Source: Epiperipatus broadwayi
Lineage: Eukaryota > Onychophora > Udeonychophora > Euonychophora > Peripatidae
Length of the DNA stretch: 64,000 bases
Assembly (NCBI GenBank): GCA_028023455.1
Contig: JAQFVV010012416.1
Coordinates: 2,950,594-3,014,593, forward strand
Reading direction: 5' to 3'
Position numbers and translations under genes: made by a program. The notes under the pieces are model-generated. The model saw only the letters and a program-made list of their open reading frames with translations. It was not told the origin of the DNA and did not search any database. Shown one piece after another: positions 45,001 through 56,028 of the stretch (the stretch's first letter is position 1; every line of letters starts with the position of its first letter).

Positions 45001-45549
45001 TTGAAAAATGATAACTTCACATCTACATTCTCACTAGGTTGAAGATTACATTATGCTATTTGTTCAATAATTTACAGAATGTTTTGCTTATTCTAAATGT
45101 AGTTTATAAAAATTTTGGTTTAAAAATTATTTAAAATTTTATTTACTTTATTATTCAATGGTTGGCAGAAGAAAAAATGTTCATTGATAGAAGCTTAGAA
45201 AGCTAAAGATATCAGGTTATTGTTGGCAGTTTGTGTGCTGGTTTATTGAATATATTGAGGGTAGCGCCTTCTGTTATAAAATTAAGTGTATCCAAAGCAT
45301 TATTCTGCCACATTTATTATATATGAAATATGAATTCCTTATCATCATCATCAATAGTCACTCATAAAAAAGAATAATCATCATCATCTGACAATGTATT
45401 ATAAAGATACTAAAAAATTATCATTTAAGAATGTTTTATAGTATCCTAAAAATATAATGGCAAGACTAATTGGTTGGTCATTTATATTGCTAGATATAAT
45501 GATAGTCAATGTACAACTCTAAGTATATACTGTGCTTGTGGACTGTAAT

Positions 45550-45960
45550 TGCAGATCTAACAGGAGGGTAAAGAAGAATAGACTTCCTAAAAATATTTTA
45601 CAGAGAACTTCAGTATAGATTTTATGGGAAGGCAGACTGCATTTACATTATTAATGTTATCTAAATGGTATTTTAATGGTGTATAATATCGATTATTTTA
45701 ACTGGCAAAATACACATAAAGAGAAATATGTTGAATTACTGTAAATTGGTAAAGTTGATGAAGGTATTTAAAAAGTCAAGTTTAATAATGCGGTATTAAA
45801 ATCAGAATTTCAAGATATCAGATAAATTGATTAAACTGTATGTAAAAAAGCATAAGAACGCTAGACTTACTAAAAGGAAATTATGGTGAATGGAAATGCT
45901 GCTTTTGTGGGGAGAGGTTAATCAACTACACTGAAAAGCATATTAAAGCATTAATCTAAG
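45550..45960 (+). pseudogene. LINE 3' relic with zinc-finger-like tail
   Basis: Frameshifted plus-strand fragments resemble the tail of LINE ORF2 proteins: RRVKKNRLPKNILQR ('RLPK.IL' block), then WCIISIILTGKIH or NIDYFNWQNTHKEKY ('D..NW...A..R'), and near the end WKCCFCGERLINYTEKHIKAL, a CxxC then H finger with the second His replaced. Such a basic block followed by a C2H2 finger is usual in many metazoan LINEs. Clade not assigned. Confidence 0.45.
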
Positions 45961-48243
45961 AAGCACTTCTATATTAATTAATGATATTTGTTGTTACATT
46001 TTTATTTATTTGCACTTTACAATAATATTATAAATAATATTGTTTTAATTAGTAGTAGAATACATTTGAAAGCTACAATTGTCTACGTTCATGAAATCTT
46101 TCAAAAAGACAAGTTCGCGGCAATAGTGTCATGAGATGTCAGATAAACTGACTAACTTTTGAAACTGTGATCTCTGTGATTGTATTAGTGGTGCACGATG
46201 AATTTTGGAATCATAATGAAAAATTATATTACTTGACTTTAATTGAACTATGTTTAGTTTTAAATAGCAATCCTAATATTCATGTAAAACAAACACATTG
46301 TAAATCCAAGAACTTTTGTAAATACATATACGATATAATATAATCTTCCTTATTAATATAAAGAGATAAAATCAGAAAATTGAAAAAAAATTACTTAAAT
46401 ACTAATACTTTATTTTCTTTAATAGCTGAAAGTGAGATCAAAGAGAAAAAAGATTTGACGGAATCCATACAAAACGTCTCCCATTTCTGTTTCTGATATC
46501 ATTGGAAGAAAATTAACTTTTTCATATTTAGTTTATCTCTTATGAAATAACTGCGAAAGACTTAATCCCTACTTAGCAACTTAAAAGTTGTGAAAATTTT
46601 ATTTTTAATTAAGTTTTGATTACATGAAAAATAAAAGACGAGTTTTTTTTAATAATACGATACTATTAAAAAAAAAAGAAATTTGTTAATGAGTTTCTTT
46701 ATATTTATAAATCCAATTTAAATTAGTTGTTGTAGCATTTAATATTTACTGCTATAGAAAAGCTGATTGTGAGATTGCAACATATCAAATTTATCATTAC
46801 TTCAGTAAAAATAATAAAAATATTCTCACATTTAACTCATTACTGACCAACGCTTTTCAAAGATAATTACTTAAATTTTAATAAATTCTATCAATCTTAA
46901 TTTTTTTCTCAGTGTAAAGCATTTTCAATCAGTTTATATTACAGGAATGTATTTTAACCTTCAATTAATGTAGAAATGAAAATCCAAATTAAAAAGCAGT
47001 GGGGTTAAATCAGGATGTCAAACATATCGGGGCGGTGAAATATACTGAGGTGAAATATAGTAAATAGGAATATATGAATAGATATAGGGGCAATTTACCT
47101 AAAATAAACATCGTGTGTCTAATTAAGATATAAAACTATTAAATGTTCATCCAACCTGAATTTAAAAGTTTAAATCATGGGAAAGGAGACAATTCTGCTA
47201 AGTACAATACTAGAGTGTCCATATTTCCACAGGGCCTATCCGGGATACACGACCAAAAAAAAAAAAAAAAACTTATGAAATAAAGAAATCACACTTTTAA
47301 TATACTCATTTTGTAATATAAACTAAAGCAAAAGAATTGTTTTTATACATATATCTTATCTATTAAAACAAAATTACAAATTGAAATCATGTATTACTAA
47401 CATACCGAAATAATGATGAACCACTTCCATTTTAGGGACATTACCGATTAAATAATCAAAAAATTAATTACAAAATATTAAATAAATACATATTAATTTA
47501 TAAAAAAAAAATTAAATATAAAATTAAAACTAAAAGTTAAAAAGTAAAATAAAAATGAGTAGTTAAAAAAATTGAAACACTAGGGCAAGAGATGAAACAG
47601 GGATGGATGGACACTCTGTACTATACAAGGAGATTTTCATGTGTATAGTTGCACAACTAGACATATGAATATAAAAGAATAAACTATTATTATCCCAAAT
47701 TAAGAAAATAAAAAATTTAATTAGTTTTGTAAATAAATATAGGTCTAGATTTTCCATTATTCTTTCAATGAGATTCTAGTTTAGCATTCTGTTAAGTCCT
47801 ATGTTAGCTATCATACTTAATTAATTTATATATCTATGAATCTAATAATACATGTTTATTATATCTATATTTAGGCAACATTTACACAAATACTGACGTG
47901 CACACACACACATGCATATATTTATATAATAAATATTGAATTATGATGCTTTTTTAACCATGTAATAAACTAGATAAAATTTCATTTGTGATGTAACCAG
48001 GCAACTGCCAGTTGAAACTAATAACGCAAGCTTAAACCTAATCATTTACGTATTACTCTCATTTGCACTTTACATATTACTCTCATTTGCACTTTTTAAA
48101 GCAATTTTTATTTTATTTTAATTTTCTAATTGTTTCAGATAATTTGCAAAGTTATTATTTATTTGCTTTTATATATAAGCATTAAAGTTTGAAAATCATT
48201 TTATATACTGAAAAGTATGTTTATTCACAATTATAATAATTTA
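45961..48243. other. AT-rich stretch; weak exon-like signals
   Basis: At 46,426-46,496, after 'tattttctttaatag', a 22-codon frame (ESEIKEKKDLTESIQNV...) ends in TGA; it is too short to call. Otherwise A/T runs and a CA repeat near 47,900. Confidence 0.25.
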
Positions 48244-48383
48244 CTGTATTAAATAGTTTATTTATATAGCGCTGACTATGTATGTAATATAAAGAAGGTA
48301 ACAAATCTCTAGTCACGTGTTTTCACGAATTTATGCACACTGCATATATAGTCAGTGCTATATAAATAGACCATTTAATACAG
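48244..48383. mobile_element. 140-bp fold-back MITE
   Basis: 'ctgtattaaatagtttattt' through 'gcgctgactatgtatgtaat' (48,244-48,289) is imperfectly complementary to 48,338-48,383. A solo half ('catagcgctatataaataaa') is at about 42,424-42,443. Superfamily unknown. Confidence 0.7.
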
Positions 48384-48924
48384 GAAAAGTCAAAATTCAC
48401 TATGTATTTCTAATTGCAGGTGATTAAAAATGAGATCCTATCTTTGTCCTGCTACAGTATGAATAAGTTTGTACAATTTGTTTATAAATTATAATTCAGG
48501 CACACAACAAGAGAATGCCCTGATCTTAGCATGGCAAGAAAAGGTTAGTTTATATAACAATAAGCTTTAAACACAAATGGTCCACTTATGCATTTTAAAT
48601 TAATGCTCAGGGATGAGTGAGCATAAATTCGTAAATTATAATCATTTTAAGTGTATAGAAAAACAGTTTAAATGTGTTATGACTGATATAGACATATTAT
48701 GAAATGTAATATAATAAAGTGTTAACTGTTTATAAATTTATGATAAAAGCTGCAAATCAGCAGAAACAATAAAATAAAATTGATTTTAAAAGTATAATGA
48801 CACATTTTATTACACCATATAGAATTGAGGAATTAAGGAGAATTGAAGATATTAATCTAAGTTAAACAAAAAGTCGAGCCACATTTATCTGGATAGTCTA
48901 ACAGATATAAGATTTATAAATCAG

Positions 48925-49293
48925 TAAACAATGAGGATTGCCAATTTCTCAACAAGCTTTGTGATAAATGCTTAGCCAGAGCCAGCATTTAAAATATCTC
49001 TGTCAGGATCCTCCCTCTCCCCAATCCCTGACCATGGTTTCATGCTTTGGCACTCCTCAGAGAGGTGCCATTTAAAAATACCAAACCCAAAGCCAAGCAC
49101 TTATCTAAAAGTTATCTATTGAGTGGAAGATCTAGTGCCTGAACCTACCCTGGCACCTCTCTGAGGAGTGCCAAAGCATGAAACCATGGTAGGCGTTGGG
49201 GGGGGGGTTCCTGACAGAGATATTTTAAATGCTGGCTCTGGCAAAGCATTTATCACAAAGCTTATTGAGGAATTGGCAATCCTCATTGTTTAT
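48925..49293. mobile_element. Long-arm fold-back element (369 bp)
   Basis: Arms 48,925-49,072 and ~49,149-49,293 are ~90% complementary over ~145 bp, sharing 'taaacaatgaggattgcca', 'gagccagcatttaaaatatc' and 'tttggcactcctcagagagg'. A G10 run interrupts the right arm (49,199-49,208). A solo terminal piece is at 62,108-62,172. No coding capacity. Confidence 0.85.
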
Positions 49294-49531
49294 AACTTAC
49301 AAGCTTAACAGAATAGGGTCAGGTGATGTATGATTCTTATTTTGATTATAAATCAGTGCTTTAAAAAGCAGTGTTAAGCTATAATTAATTTGTAAAATTG
49401 TTAATCTGTCTTTTGTAGTGAACTATGCTCTCTGTTGAATTACAGATATAAATTACTTAATATGCGTGAAGTATTTAAAATAAAACAGCTTTATTGAATT
49501 TTTACTAGCAATCAAACAATTATAGCAAAAT

Positions 49532-49532
49532 G

Positions 49533-49614
<82 letters not shown>
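49532..49614. repeat. AT microsatellite
   Basis: About 80 bp of (TA)n with one 'ttgc' interruption. Confidence 0.95.
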
Positions 49615-49617
<3 letters not shown>

Positions 49618-52600
49618 AACCTAATTAAAGTGGAACAATAACATCCAAATGTATTTAATAATTATGAAAAGATTCAAATATAAATCTTTATTTTATCTCT
49701 AAAAGATTCCAATATAAATATCTAGCTTAATAAACGAAAAATGCATTGTATATTTTATATCAAAAGAAAAAAATTATTTAACATGAATAGTGGCTATTAA
49801 ACCAAAGATCAGACTGAGTTATCCATCACATTAAATGTCATTGGATGAAATGAAACATATTTCTGTAATTAGATTTCAAGATATCACAATATCAATAATT
49901 ATAAACAAATTATTAATAACAACTATTATAACTCAGGTATATGGAAATAATGTGAGGTGAGTACACTAGTAATTCAATAAAATATAACTCAGGTATACGG
50001 TCAGTAGATTTTATCCACTTTCATTTCTTGGTTTGATGTTAAGTGCATATTTAAACAAATACCAAGTGAATATGGTCTAGCAGGGCGCCACTAGATTATT
50101 TGAATCTAGACACAGTTATATCTAATAACCTTTCACATGTACCAGGTTTGAATCCCCTTTTGGTACTTTATTTCTAATAAAACTGGGAGATTTTGCTTTT
50201 TGAGCCATATCACTATACGCACTAATATTTAGGTAAAAGCAAAACATCTTCAAACCAAAGTGGAGTATATTAGACATAAATCATTTCTTCGATCTTAGCA
50301 TAACAAATGTGTTTCAATATTTTTATAAGTTTACTAGCTCAGATTATATATAACTAATTTAGGATGGCAATTCACTCATCCTTGCATGAAATAGATGATG
50401 GGATGTGGTTATAATAATACTAAGAAATCACTAAATATTATAAAATCAATATTTATTTATGACCTTTAAACAGTTAAACAGCTCATTAATTAAAACGTTG
50501 ATGACGATGATAACAATGATAATAATAACGATAATGACAATGGTTTCAACCGCAGCTTTAGGACTAAGCCTAAACATAAAACTAATTTTTATAAAGAAAT
50601 TCATAATTATTGCTTAATTTTAGCATATTTACTTATATCTTAAATAACTAATATTCAACCACTGATGATGAATGATCACACTTAACAAAGACCACACTTA
50701 ATGAAATATATACACCTCGTTTAATGAAATAAACTAATATTTATTACTGCATTTCTAACATATACATAAAAATTTCTAGATAAACATGAAAATTGATATG
50801 AATAATAATAATAATAATTGATTATATATTTCAAGTTCTTCCCCCTTTCCCTTCAAATGTATATTGTATTAAGTTGGGTAATCGATTTGTTCCAATGTTC
50901 CATCCACAAGAAAAGTATTTCATAAAAAAAAAATATTCAAATCATTGGCACACATACTTTATAAATCTAACATGTAAGTAGAATGTTAAAAAAAAATGTT
51001 AATAGAAATTAGAAAAAGCAATTTTTTTTTAAGAAATGAGTTTTAAATCATTATCTCCCCCTCCCCTCTAAGTGCTGAAATCTATACTTTCTTAAGACAA
51101 AATAATTTAATATTTTAACACCACCTATTATTTCACATTCACTCACAATTATACACATATAAAATATCATTATGTATGTGCATGTTTTATCCCATAACAA
51201 CAAAATATTAGTTAAAACCAAAATAATAATACCATAAAAAAATTATTTTACACATTAATATTTCATAACTGTAAATTAATAAACAAATAAATTTTGATAC
51301 ATTCAAAATTATTTATGTAGCTCAAAGTTATTATTATTAAGACATTCTTGGTTTCAATCGATCTGAATTGTCTTTAAAAGTTCTTTAAATAAAATATATC
51401 ACTTTATTACTAAATTTTTATTACGACTCTGATTTCATAAAGAAAATAGATATATAAAAAGTCATATTACTGATCCAAGGGTTCAAACTTGTCTTGTATA
51501 ATGTCTATATTTGGCAGCAACAATTTCCGTGTTTCTTTGGAACAATCTCTTTCTTGAAGTATATGATTATTTGGTGATGATGATCCTATTGAGGTTACTT
51601 GCTTTAGTGGATAATTTGGAAATCATTATATTAATTTTTCTTCTCTTCCTATCAAGCATGATTCTTTTAGTGGATGAAATACAGCAGTTGTTTTCACGTT
51701 TATAAATTTTCTGGGTTTCAAAATCAGTTACTGGAACAATTAATTGGACTTGATGATTAATATTTATCATTAGATTAATTCATCTTTCTGATCTTTGAAT
51801 GCAGGTGAATGTTTTCTTCTTTCTATTTAAAAACATCTTATTTCTCTGGTCAGTTGAAAGGTGTGGAATATTATTTTTCAAACAAGACATCTTTTCTTTC
51901 CTATATGATCTGCAGCTCCATGATGGTCAGGTTTTGATGGAACATATATATATATTTTTCTACCCCATCATTTCTTGTATTTTCAACATTCAAAACTTCA
52001 TAAAAAAAATGATTTTAAAAAAATTATCTAGCAGAACTAAAAATGTTTGTCTGCTTTAGTTTCAATAATTTTTTTAAAAAGTCTCTCTCACAATATATTA
52101 TAATAATAATCTAATAATAGTCTAATAGCTCAACTGATTTTCCAGACTGCTTTTATATCTGATTTTTGAGTCAACTTACTCAATTAGAGTGATAGTGTGA
52201 ATTGCTATCTTTGACCAACCCCAAAAAAAAATCACACACCTGGTTTCCAGACACTTTTGTCTTAAAAAAAAATAGACTTAATCCTTTTTTCTTACACCTA
52301 GGTAACATTTCAAATTTTTGAGTTTCTTTCTTTAGATCTTAAGATAAGACAATTTCAAAATTAGAGTTCCCACCCAGATTAAGCTCCCAAAGTGACAAAC
52401 AATCATTTACAAAAACAAAATTGCTACAAAAAAAGATATCTGATTCAACAGATTTCCTCTTTTAACATAAAATTGTATAAAAAAATAATTTGACAGATTT
52501 AACTCTTTTCTTTCAATGTTTAATAAATGTAAATTTCTGTATGTAATGTACACACATACTTTATCATTTCAAATTATTCATAAACTAACATTAAATAATA

Positions 52601-53359
52601 TAATTGCTAGCCTAGTAATTATAACCCTAATATTCAAAATTAAATCTTTAGCTTTTAAATCCCAATTACAATTATAGAAAAGCAAAATAGAAGTATAGAA
52701 CAAGATATTAGTTTTAAAGAAAGTTAAAATGTTGAATATTTGAAATATAAAACAATTAAATAGCTTACACATACACTGCCTATACGTATGCGTTATAACT
52801 TTGCTTTTTAAAGAAAAATTAAAAATTGAATAGTGAGAATGTGTGTATTACCTTTCTATCAACACACAAACAAATAAAGTATATAACTGTGGCCCCACTC
52901 TCTTTCTGTCTTAAGCTTTTAAAACCTGATCTTGTAGGGTTTAAACTTGGATGCCCTACAGCTTCCTTTTTAGATAAAAATGTGATGATGATTTTTGTTC
53001 AACATTTTGTTTTCATGCACATTACGATAAATTTAGCTAATGACTAAATTGTAATGGCACAACATATATATATATATTAATTAATTATACGAATTTTATA
53101 AACTTTTAAATGTAGACACTGAAGTAGGAAGAGATTTTTTCCATATGATATTCTAATTTAAATTTTAGCTATAATGCAAAAAGAAAACAAGCACTTAAAA
53201 CTGGTATTGGAAACAGAATTCAGACCATCTAGCAATCAACAGTTGAATTTGTTTTATCTTTATACTCTAGCTGATATAAAAGTCACAAGTCAGATATAAA
53301 TACTTAATGTTGTTTACCAGTTTAAATTATGTAGTGCTGATTGCTACAGCTATAATTTT
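49615..53359. other. AT-rich stretch; possible SINE trace at 50.1 kb
   Basis: A B-box-like 'aggtttgaatcccctttt' lies at about 50,145-50,162, preceded by 'gtctagcagggcgccactag', possibly an A-box-bearing SINE head. Elsewhere only simple repeats and non-coding open frames. Confidence 0.3.
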
Positions 53360-53839
53360 ATCTAGATCATGAGTCCCCAACTTGGAAGCATCCATTCCCT
53401 CAAAGGATATAAAAAGTTTATCCAGAGGTGTGGTGAATAGTAGGTAAATAAATATATTACATTATTAATATATTCCAAAAATAGTTATCAACATTACTGG
53501 GCTATTTTATGCTGTTACTGTCTGTCAGACACACCAGCAATATTCCAGACCTCTTTTTGGACATGGAAACAGTGAGGTTGCATAGATCTTTTCCTTATTG
53601 CAAGGTACAATAAGTCAAATGCCTGGTTAAGATTCAAGATAGCCAGTGAAATTGCCAGATCAGTGCCCTTGTGATACTTGCCTCTGTGGCATCTAAACCT
53701 TCTGGACATGCATATGATGTAATTCATGATACCCTATCCAACTGCTTATTCCTCATTATAATAAATAGGGGATACCAGATAATTTACTAAAAGCCATGCA
53801 GTAATTGAACCAAAGAGATTGGGAATCCTTGATTTAGAT
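53360..53839. mobile_element. hAT-like non-autonomous element
   Basis: The element 53,368-53,831 (464 bp) has imperfect inverted termini: 'catgagtccccaactt' at the left and, reverse-complemented, 'caaggattcccaatct' at the right. Flanks are 'atctagat' (53,360-53,367) and 'atttagat' (53,832-53,839), an 8-bp duplication with one mismatch, as hAT elements make. The 70-codon minus frame inside shows no transposase motif. Confidence 0.65.
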
Positions 53840-53892
53840 TACTATAAGAAAAAACTATTGTATTTCAATATTTACATATGTAAATTCTAAAA

Positions 53893-54005
53893 ATATCATG
53901 ACATTTATTAGGAATATCACAGTGAAATATGTCAGAGTTGTTAAGGATACATAATTTAAGATTATTGTTGGAACAAATTTCAAACATGTTGATATTTGGT
54001 TAAAG
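53893..54005 (+). repeat. Dispersed repeat, copy 1
   Basis: 'catgacatttatt', 'gttgttaaggata' and 'gttggaacaaatttcaaaca' match, inverted, 61,262-61,380. Identity of the element is unknown. Confidence 0.7.
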
Positions 54006-54983
54006 TAAGAACAATCTTAAAATATAACTATTGCAGAATAAGAATTCTAGTGATGAGGGTACTGACTTAACATATATATGACCTGAAGTTCATGTCTAGA
54101 TCAAGTATACCTTCAAAAGGTTTTGCATTGCAAACAAGTTTAGGTTGTTCCCCCCCCCCCCCAAATAGATTGTTTACACCATATAGTCATATTTTATAAA
54201 TGGTATTGGTTAAATGAGTATATATGTATAACTATAATATTATACACTGTTTTCTAGTGATGAAGGATATGTTATGTTCTGATAAATGCTGAGACTATGG
54301 CATCTGTATTTTAAAAAAAATGATTCTTCTTCAGCTCTTTAAAAAAAAAGCATGACTTTCAAAACTTATCAATTATTAGTGGATGAGTGTTTGAATACTT
54401 TTATCTTACTTTATTCTCTATCTAAAAATTTCTAAATACTCATTTACTAACTATCCCAGATAACCATTCAATATTGATCAGAAAATAGGTATTTGATTTC
54501 AATATTATTAACAGAGGATCACACAAGAATAGAAAACTTCTCAAAACCTTATCACCCAACAAAAGGCAAATCTGATGTTTGATATTTCTCTATAAAGAAT
54601 GGCTGTTGGAGAGGCATTGGTCTGACATGTAATCTTTAAATGATATTTTACCATTTTTGCTGAAATATTATTGTAAGCACATTCTTATCTTGACTGATGA
54701 GGTGAGACGATCATTTTTGACAAAGCATTAACAATGCACTTCCTCTTGGAATTTCCGTTATAAAACAAATTACAAGTATATTATAAGATGAAATAAGTCT
54801 AAGTATATTATAGTTTATACTAATCTTAAATATTTGTTTCGTCTAATTTAAGCTACATTTTAAATGTAGATGATATAAAAACAAACAACATATTATATGC
54901 ATGAGCATACCAATAATTGTCCACCACATCTCAAATGGGCTTAATATCTCTAATGTATATTTAGGAAACGAAGCTCTTAAAAT
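54006..54983. other. AT-rich stretch with C15 run
   Basis: A long C tract at 54,151-54,165. CTGATGAGGTGAGACGATC at 54,694-54,712 looks like part of a hammerhead but lacks GAAA. Confidence 0.35.
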
Positions 54984-55085
54984 TCAATTACTTAATATTT
55001 GTTCAATTCTTTCTACTGCTTTTACTACCTGCTTAAATGCTAATTTCATTACGTTTTCATGTTGTTTAGCATAGCCAATTCTTAG
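54984..55085 (-). CDS. Candidate terminal coding exon, unknown protein
   Basis: The minus strand from 55,085 gives 33 codons and a TGA at 54,984-54,986: LRIGYAKQHENVMKLAFKQ then VVKAVERIEQILSN. It is a charged, amphipathic, helix-like peptide with normal amino-acid balance. The preceding minus-strand bases are an excellent acceptor, 'tttctttttcacctttttcag'. There is no ATG at the start, so it would be a last exon with partners at higher coordinates, the first intron then containing the LINE at 55.4-59.5 kb. The protein is not recognised. Of the exon candidates this has the best splice signal. Confidence 0.45.
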   Translation of the reverse strand, partial: LRIGYAKQHENVMKLAFKQVVKAVERIEQILSN

Positions 55086-55398
55086 CTGAAAAAGGTGAAA
55101 AAGAAAGTCAATTTTTAATTTTCATCCTATTGCATAATTCTGCTTTTATTTCTAATACTTATTCTTACTTTTAATTTTTTTTAAAGAACAGGAAGGTTAT
55201 TTTTAAAGCCGATTTGTAACTTTTAATTACAACTGATTTACATTTCGTTCATTATTAATTACTTTTTATATTCAGATATAATATAATCTTTTGAATTTTT
55301 TTCTTCTTGATTCAGTGTTTAAACAAGAGTTTTTTTTTTTTTATAGAATGAGCAGTAAATAATCTTATTCAGTTTTATCTTAAATAATTACATCTTCA

Positions 55399-56028
55399 AC
55401 TCCTACAATAATTAACCATCCAGATGAAAAGACTTGTCAAACACTCAACCCGAAAGTCAGCATAGTTAATGTTTCCCAACAGTTACAGCAAACCGAAAAT
55501 GACTCAGGTCTAAAATTTAAAACAAATTCCTATAACAATAAAAAAACAATTTTATCAAAAGAACAGGAAAATGAAAAAAACACTATTAAACTTCAAAACC
55601 CTCAAAAAACCGACACAACAAATACCCAAAATACAAATAAGAAAAATAAAAGAAAATCAATTCGTTCAGATAAATCAAGCTCTGATGATGATAGCGCCCA
55701 TCTGATACTTTACTCACCTCCACCCTCTAACAAACAAATTTCAGATATATCAAGCACAAAGCCTCGCAAATCCATAGAAAAAAAGAGGAAAACCATGGAT
55801 CCTACAACCATTGATACCATTGATCCTTCTGACGAATCTCAGACAGATTACACTACTTCATCAGACACCGAAGACTTCATGGATGCGTTTCCTCAACCAA
55901 CAACTATATCACCAATCCATCCACAAATTCAATCACAAGACTCTGATTGCCAAACAACATCAGACCTCATTAACATGGAGAGGTCCCACATTGACTTGGC
56001 ACACTTTGCTGAGGATGGTTTGGATTAA
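55399..56028 (+). pseudogene. LINE ORF1, C-terminal 210 codons
   Basis: The frame is open from the target-site junction to a TAA at 56,026-56,028. The N-terminal part is lost to 5' truncation, so no start codon is claimed. What remains is disordered and polar: Lys/Asn/Gln-rich, a basic patch NKKNKRKS, an acidic DDDSAH, SPPPSNK, a second basic patch EKKRKTMD, then an acidic Thr/Ser/Asp-rich tail. No RRM, zinc finger or coiled coil is visible; in this LINE group those lie further N-terminal. Its last 14 bases overlap the putative ORF2 start at ATG 56,015. Confidence 0.75.

Noticed and set aside
46426-46496. 22-codon frame after an acceptor-like AG (ESEIKEKKDLTES...)
   Set aside because: Too short to separate from chance; no partner exon seen.
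48419-48543. Two short exon-like frames (VIKNEILSLSCYS... and TQQENALILAWQEK)
   Set aside because: Both are brief, have incompatible phases, and lie beside a MITE; not enough evidence.
54694-54725. CTGATGAGGTGAGACGATC, resembling a hammerhead 5' core and stem II
   Set aside because: The GAAA element and a pairing stem I are absent; it reads GATC where GAAA is needed.
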